Of a stretch of DNA of 54,032 nucleotides, positions 52,006 through 54,032 are shown piece by piece (the stretch's first letter is position 1; the number at the start of each line of letters is the position of its first letter). This DNA comes from a virus. Below the pieces are notes generated by a model, which ran no database searches, was not told where the DNA came from, and was given only the letters and a program-made list of their open reading frames with translations. The DNA lies in the IMG/VR virus record IMGVR_UViG_3300025131_009388, positions 1 through 54,032 of that record. One strand, 5' to 3'. The position numbers were made by a program, and so were the translations under genes.

Positions 52006-52664
52006 ATGTTGTGTGTGCCTTGTTCTTGCGAATTTTTCCATACCATACTGTGAATATCTCTTACAGTTAACCCTGCGAGGTCAGTGGTATATCCAGAGCC
52101 TTTTTCCACCCCAGATACCGGATGGTTAACAGACCCGTATATCCCTCCAGACTGCCAATCTGTTTTTAGCGCACCCTTACTATTCAACCAGTGGTTGACA
52201 ATCATTGCGCCATAAGTAATTCGGAAAATACCTGCGTATTCCTCCACCTGTTCATAGGAAGGGAGTTCAAATTTTGTAAGATATCCTGTCCAATCCTTGG
52301 ACTTGAACGGGCTTCTTTCGTAACAGCGAGCCAGTTCCTTTCCAATTTTCCAAAACTCTGATTCTTCTTTGGGGAATTTAGAGCCTTTCGCTTGTGGGTG
52401 ACTAGAAGGTAGTTTTATGATCCAAGGATCGCCATTATGTTGTCCAACTCCACCCATAGGTAACCACATATCTTCTGTATTTCTTCCTGCAGTTCCGGAT
52501 CCGGTGCTTCTGTAAAAAGCAGTCGGACCTTCGCTAGTTGGCAGTATAACAATTTCACGCTTAGTGGGTGGCAGCATTACAGAAACGAACATTCCGTGAG
52601 GGCATTTAAAAGAATTGCCTTGTTCTTTTAAATGATGTCGCCAGTTTTCCATTATGAGTTTCAT
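52002..52664 (-). CDS. Leader-tagged protein of unknown fold (cargo candidate B)
   Basis: A 220-residue protein starting MKLIMENWRHHLKEQGNSFK. After the leader, CPHGMFVSVMLPPTKREIVI and LPTSEGPTAFYRSTGSG indicate a beta-rich domain; the second half is helical with WTGYLTKFELPSYEQVEEYA. No recognised family or catalytic motif. Possible cleavage after LKE (residues 12-14). Its ATG follows a spacer containing AGAGG six to ten bases upstream, and its stop is fused with the next start. It could be an injected effector that acts early in infection. Confidence 0.68.
   Translation of the reverse strand: MKLIMENWRHHLKEQGNSFKCPHGMFVSVMLPPTKREIVILPTSEGPTAFYRSTGSGTAGRNTEDMWLPMGGVGQHNGDPWIIKLPSSHPQAKGSKFPKEESEFWKIGKELARCYERSPFKSKDWTGYLTKFELPSYEQVEEYAGIFRITYGAMIVNHWLNSKGALKTDWQSGGIYGSVNHPVSGVEKGSGYTTDLAGLTVRDIHSMVWKNSQEQGTHNI
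52639..52664 (-). repeat. Leader-coding repeat, copy B
   Basis: First nine codons of cargo gene B. Asn-7 is AAC and Arg-9 CGA here, both synonymous with the other copies. Confidence 0.85.
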
Positions 52665-52670
52665 AATATA

Positions 52671-53300
52671 TTACCTCTTATCATTAAATATTAATTTCTT
52701 TGATATTAACAAATGTGTTATTACTTCTAGATTATTTTTGCTGTACATTTTAGATAATGGAGAAGTCGTCCAATCATCTGGATATACATCTTGAACGGAC
52801 ATATATTGGTTGCAATCGTCAGACGGATCATCTGGTGTCAGTTGTTTTAATCCGTCATCCTTACGGGCATCAAGTTGTGTTTTTATTATGTCCGATCTAG
52901 ATTCATATTTATACCAAACCTTTTTTGCATCATCGGAAACTGACTGCCTGTCAGGAGTTAATCCTCCGCCGTTTCTGGATGCCCATTCAATCGCGATCTC
53001 GTATAATAGCGGACCCCAACCTTTTTCAACAAATGCCCTTTCTACTGTCCAGCCGTCTAAACATTGTCCAGCATAGTATTTTCTTTTTTCAATATTAATA
53101 TATCCTTCAACCGGAGATATAAATCCCCGCTCCCTTCCTTCGAGGTGAATATATTTTACTGTAACGTCCTCATTGAATTGCTGTAGGTGGATTCCCAACT
53201 TTCTCATTTCGAAAAGATTATCTATGGCTGTTTGGATACGAGGATCTGTTGCGATGCCGTCGGTTAAAAAGCTTCTCCAATTTTCCATTATGAGTTTCAT
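52671..53300 (-). CDS. Leader-tagged GNAT-like protein (cargo candidate C)
   Basis: A 209-residue protein starting MKLIMENWRSFLTDGIATDP. Residues ~90-140 contain RAFVEKGWGPLLYEIAIEWA followed by SVSDDAKKVWYKYESR, which is like motifs A and B of GNAT acetyltransferases (acetyl-CoA pyrophosphate loop G-x-G-x-L). That suggests an acetylating effector, but the assignment is by eye. Possible leader cleavage after LTD (12-14). It is directly preceded by an upstream repeat shared with the gene at 53356-53646 and by a tRNA/tmRNA 3'-end-like sequence. Confidence 0.65.
   Translation of the reverse strand: MKLIMENWRSFLTDGIATDPRIQTAIDNLFEMRKLGIHLQQFNEDVTVKYIHLEGRERGFISPVEGYINIEKRKYYAGQCLDGWTVERAFVEKGWGPLLYEIAIEWASRNGGGLTPDRQSVSDDAKKVWYKYESRSDIIKTQLDARKDDGLKQLTPDDPSDDCNQYMSVQDVYPDDWTTSPLSKMYSKNNLEVITHLLISKKLIFNDKR
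53275..53300 (-). repeat. Leader-coding repeat, copy C
   Basis: First nine codons of cargo gene C. Identical to copy D apart from the Leu-3 codon (CTC against CTG). Confidence 0.85.
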
Positions 53301-53336
53301 ATATTAAATAGTCTCCAAAAAGAGAAAAGGTGGTGG
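53301..53336 (-). repeat. Upstream repeat, copy 1
   Basis: 36 bases directly before the ATG of cargo gene C; 31 of 36 match copy 2 (53647-53682). Contains TTGGAGACTA (ribosome-binding GGAG) and a TTTTCT run. Confidence 0.75.
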
Positions 53337-53355
53337 TGGGGGCGGGAGTCGAACC
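53329..53355 (-). other. tRNA/tmRNA 3'-end-like fragment
   Basis: The minus strand reads GGTTCGACTCCCGCC, then CCCACCACCACC, close to the T-loop and 3' end of bacterial tmRNA or tRNA (TTCGACT loop, CCCGC stem half, CCA). The 5' half of the T-stem and the rest of the cloverleaf are missing, so it is not a working tRNA. It abuts the stop of the 53356-53646 gene. It may be a relic of an integration or recombination site. Confidence 0.5.
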
Positions 53356-53646
53356 TTAATTAGTTTTAAAGTTATGAAATTCAGCAAGGCCATGCTTTTT
53401 TAAGAATTTTGCAACAACCTCCTTCGGCAGATCAACAGAGCGGCCCCCCATATCAGGTGTCTCGATCTCGATCACACTATCATCCCAGTCAGGTGACTTC
53501 ATATTCATAAGCTCCTCTGGCGACATCGAAAATTCACCATCTGGTGTTTTCAGTACAACTTTTCCGCTTTCTGCTTCTAATTTCGTTTCGGTATTAAACT
53601 CTAGAACGGTTCTTCTCCAATTTTCCATTATCAGTTTCATTGTCAT
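53356..53646 (-). CDS. Leader-tagged small protein (cargo candidate D)
   Basis: A 96-residue protein starting MTMKLIMENWRRTVLEFNTE. The start is either ATG at 53646 or at 53640; the spacing to the upstream repeat favours the first, and the leader itself starts at the second. The body is acidic, with a DGEFSMSPEELMNMKSPDWD segment and a helical end (EVVAKFLKKHGLAEFH). Possible cleavage after VLE (residues 12-14 of the leader). No recognised domain. The stop is followed directly by the tRNA/tmRNA-like sequence at 53329-53355. Confidence 0.65.
   Translation of the reverse strand: MTMKLIMENWRRTVLEFNTETKLEAESGKVVLKTPDGEFSMSPEELMNMKSPDWDDSVIEIETPDMGGRSVDLPKEVVAKFLKKHGLAEFHNFKTN
53615..53640 (-). 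repeat. Leader-coding repeat, copy D
   Basis: Nine leader codons of cargo gene D, preceded here by an extra ATG-ACA. Confidence 0.85.
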
Positions 53647-53682
53647 ATATTAAGTAGTCTCCAAGATTAGAAAAGTTGGTGG
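53647..53682 (-). repeat. Upstream repeat, copy 2
   Basis: 36 bases before the ATG of cargo gene D, the partner of copy 1. It is followed, further upstream on the minus strand, by GCCACCTCCACCA, again like the end of a tmRNA. Confidence 0.75.
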
Positions 53683-53708
53683 AGGTGGCTTATCTGTTTG
53701 TTACTGCT

Positions 53709-54032
53709 TCACAAATCTTTGCCTCCTTCGGTTGTGCCCTGTGTGGCAGCAGCTTGAGCAACTGCTAAAACATCTTCAATGTCAGTATCACCATCGTTGT
53801 CGATATCTGTATCTTCCTCTTCTGGTTTTCCATATTTCCTAATGATTATCGCTGATTCGGGTGGGCTGACCAGTATTTCTGTAAACGTTGGCATTCCGCC
53901 GCCGCCCCAATATGACTTTGCCCATCTTTCTACATCATCTTCTCTTTTATTGCGAGTGTACGCCACCTCAGCCTCTGTCCAATATTCTGAATTTGTCTTA
54001 AACAAGTTATAGTTTCCGCGAAGCTTTACTTC
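53709..54032 (-). CDS. Partial protein with dockerin-like Ca2+-binding loop
   Basis: The frame is open to the window edge (5' end missing). About 107 residues of the C-terminus are visible. TEAEVAYTRNKREDDVERWA is helical; DTDIDNDGDTDIEDVLAVAQ near the end has D-x-D-x-D-G-D spacing of EF-hand/dockerin type loops, suggesting Ca2+ binding. Calcium-binding repeats are common in secreted marine proteins and phage fibres. It stands upstream of the leader-tagged genes. The complete gene is needed to judge whether it also carries the leader. Confidence 0.55.
   Translation of the reverse strand, partial: EVKLRGNYNLFKTNSEYWTEAEVAYTRNKREDDVERWAKSYWGGGGMPTFTEILVSPPESAIIIRKYGKPEEEDTDIDNDGDTDIEDVLAVAQAAATQGTTEGGKDL

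Noticed and set aside
53329-53355. Complete tRNA or tmRNA gene
   Set aside because: Only the T-loop and 3' end are present; the 5' T-stem half does not pair and no D-arm or anticodon arm is found upstream.
4743-53660. Recurrent ACTACTTAA/CTACTTAT sequence before several starts (4743, 17609, 51441, 53301, 53647)
   Set aside because: Distances to the ATG vary from 1 to 20 bases and one copy is a stop-codon context, so it is not a consistent promoter or binding site, apart from the true repeat at 53301 and 53647.
1-54032. CRISPR arrays, insertion sequences, integrase or origin
   Set aside because: No regularly spaced repeats, transposase or integrase motifs, or origin-like iterons were seen on either strand.

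Overview
The window looks like part of the genome of a large, AT-rich, T4-like contractile-tailed phage (myovirus) that infects a Gram-negative, probably marine, bacterium. The phage assignment rests on a gp25-like and a gp6-like baseplate wedge protein side by side, a gp55-like late sigma factor, a PhoH/PIN ATPase, phage ClpP, an endolysin and a tail-fibre-like protein. The Gram-negative host is inferred from LPS-type sugar genes (heptose kinase, heptose nucleotidyltransferase, GT9). Nearly everything is on the minus strand, so transcription runs from high to low coordinates. One gene, a serine protease at 46093-46890, is on the plus strand. No gene-free stretch exceeds 300 bases.

Layout in the direction of transcription. 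(1) 54032-50006: a late cluster. It has a partial gene with a dockerin-like Ca2+ loop, then four otherwise unrelated genes whose products all start with the same leader (MKLI[M/I]ENWR), then a tail-fibre-like protein. Two upstream regions in this cluster are repeats, and one carries a 3' tRNA/tmRNA-end look-alike. (2) 49988-46887: GH25 endolysin, a strong sigma70-type promoter, a small ORF, a compact TilS (tRNA-Ile lysidine synthetase) directly followed by a CAU-anticodon tRNA, ClpP, a FmdB-type zinc ribbon and small unknowns. (3) 46890-42345: the lipoprotein-like trypsin-fold protease, a candidate T4-type late promoter, PIN-PhoH, a HEIAH metallopeptidase-like protein and a Cas4/RecB-like Fe-S nuclease. 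(4) 42333-19144: about 27 tightly packed genes, many coupled by ATGA overlaps, encoding a complete-looking surface-sugar programme: nonulosonate-type genes (WecB, NeuB-like, NeuA-like), heptose genes (HldE split into two, HAD phosphatase, GT9), two formyltransferases, a PIG-L deacetylase, two sulfotransferases plus the remnant of a third, a carbamoyltransferase, a methyltransferase, SDR epimerases and many glycosyltransferases. (5) 19142-17286: small regulators, including a zinc ribbon, a membrane protein and the gp55-like sigma factor. (6) 17293-1: baseplate and tail genes: an M15 peptidase, a spike-like protein, a giant 2904-residue protein, gp25, gp6 and two large structural/adhesion-like proteins.

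How it may work together (inference): the sigma factor directs late transcription of the structural genes. The sugar cassette either remodels the host surface during infection or decorates the virion. The TilS/tRNA pair would secure decoding of AUA codons, which appear common in these AT-rich genes. The leader-tagged proteins look like a set of interchangeable cargo proteins. The leader resembles in layout the T4 capsid-targeting sequence, with an [L/V]-x-[E/D] site about 14 residues in, which suggests undescribed internal head proteins injected with the DNA. That leader family is the most interesting observation here.
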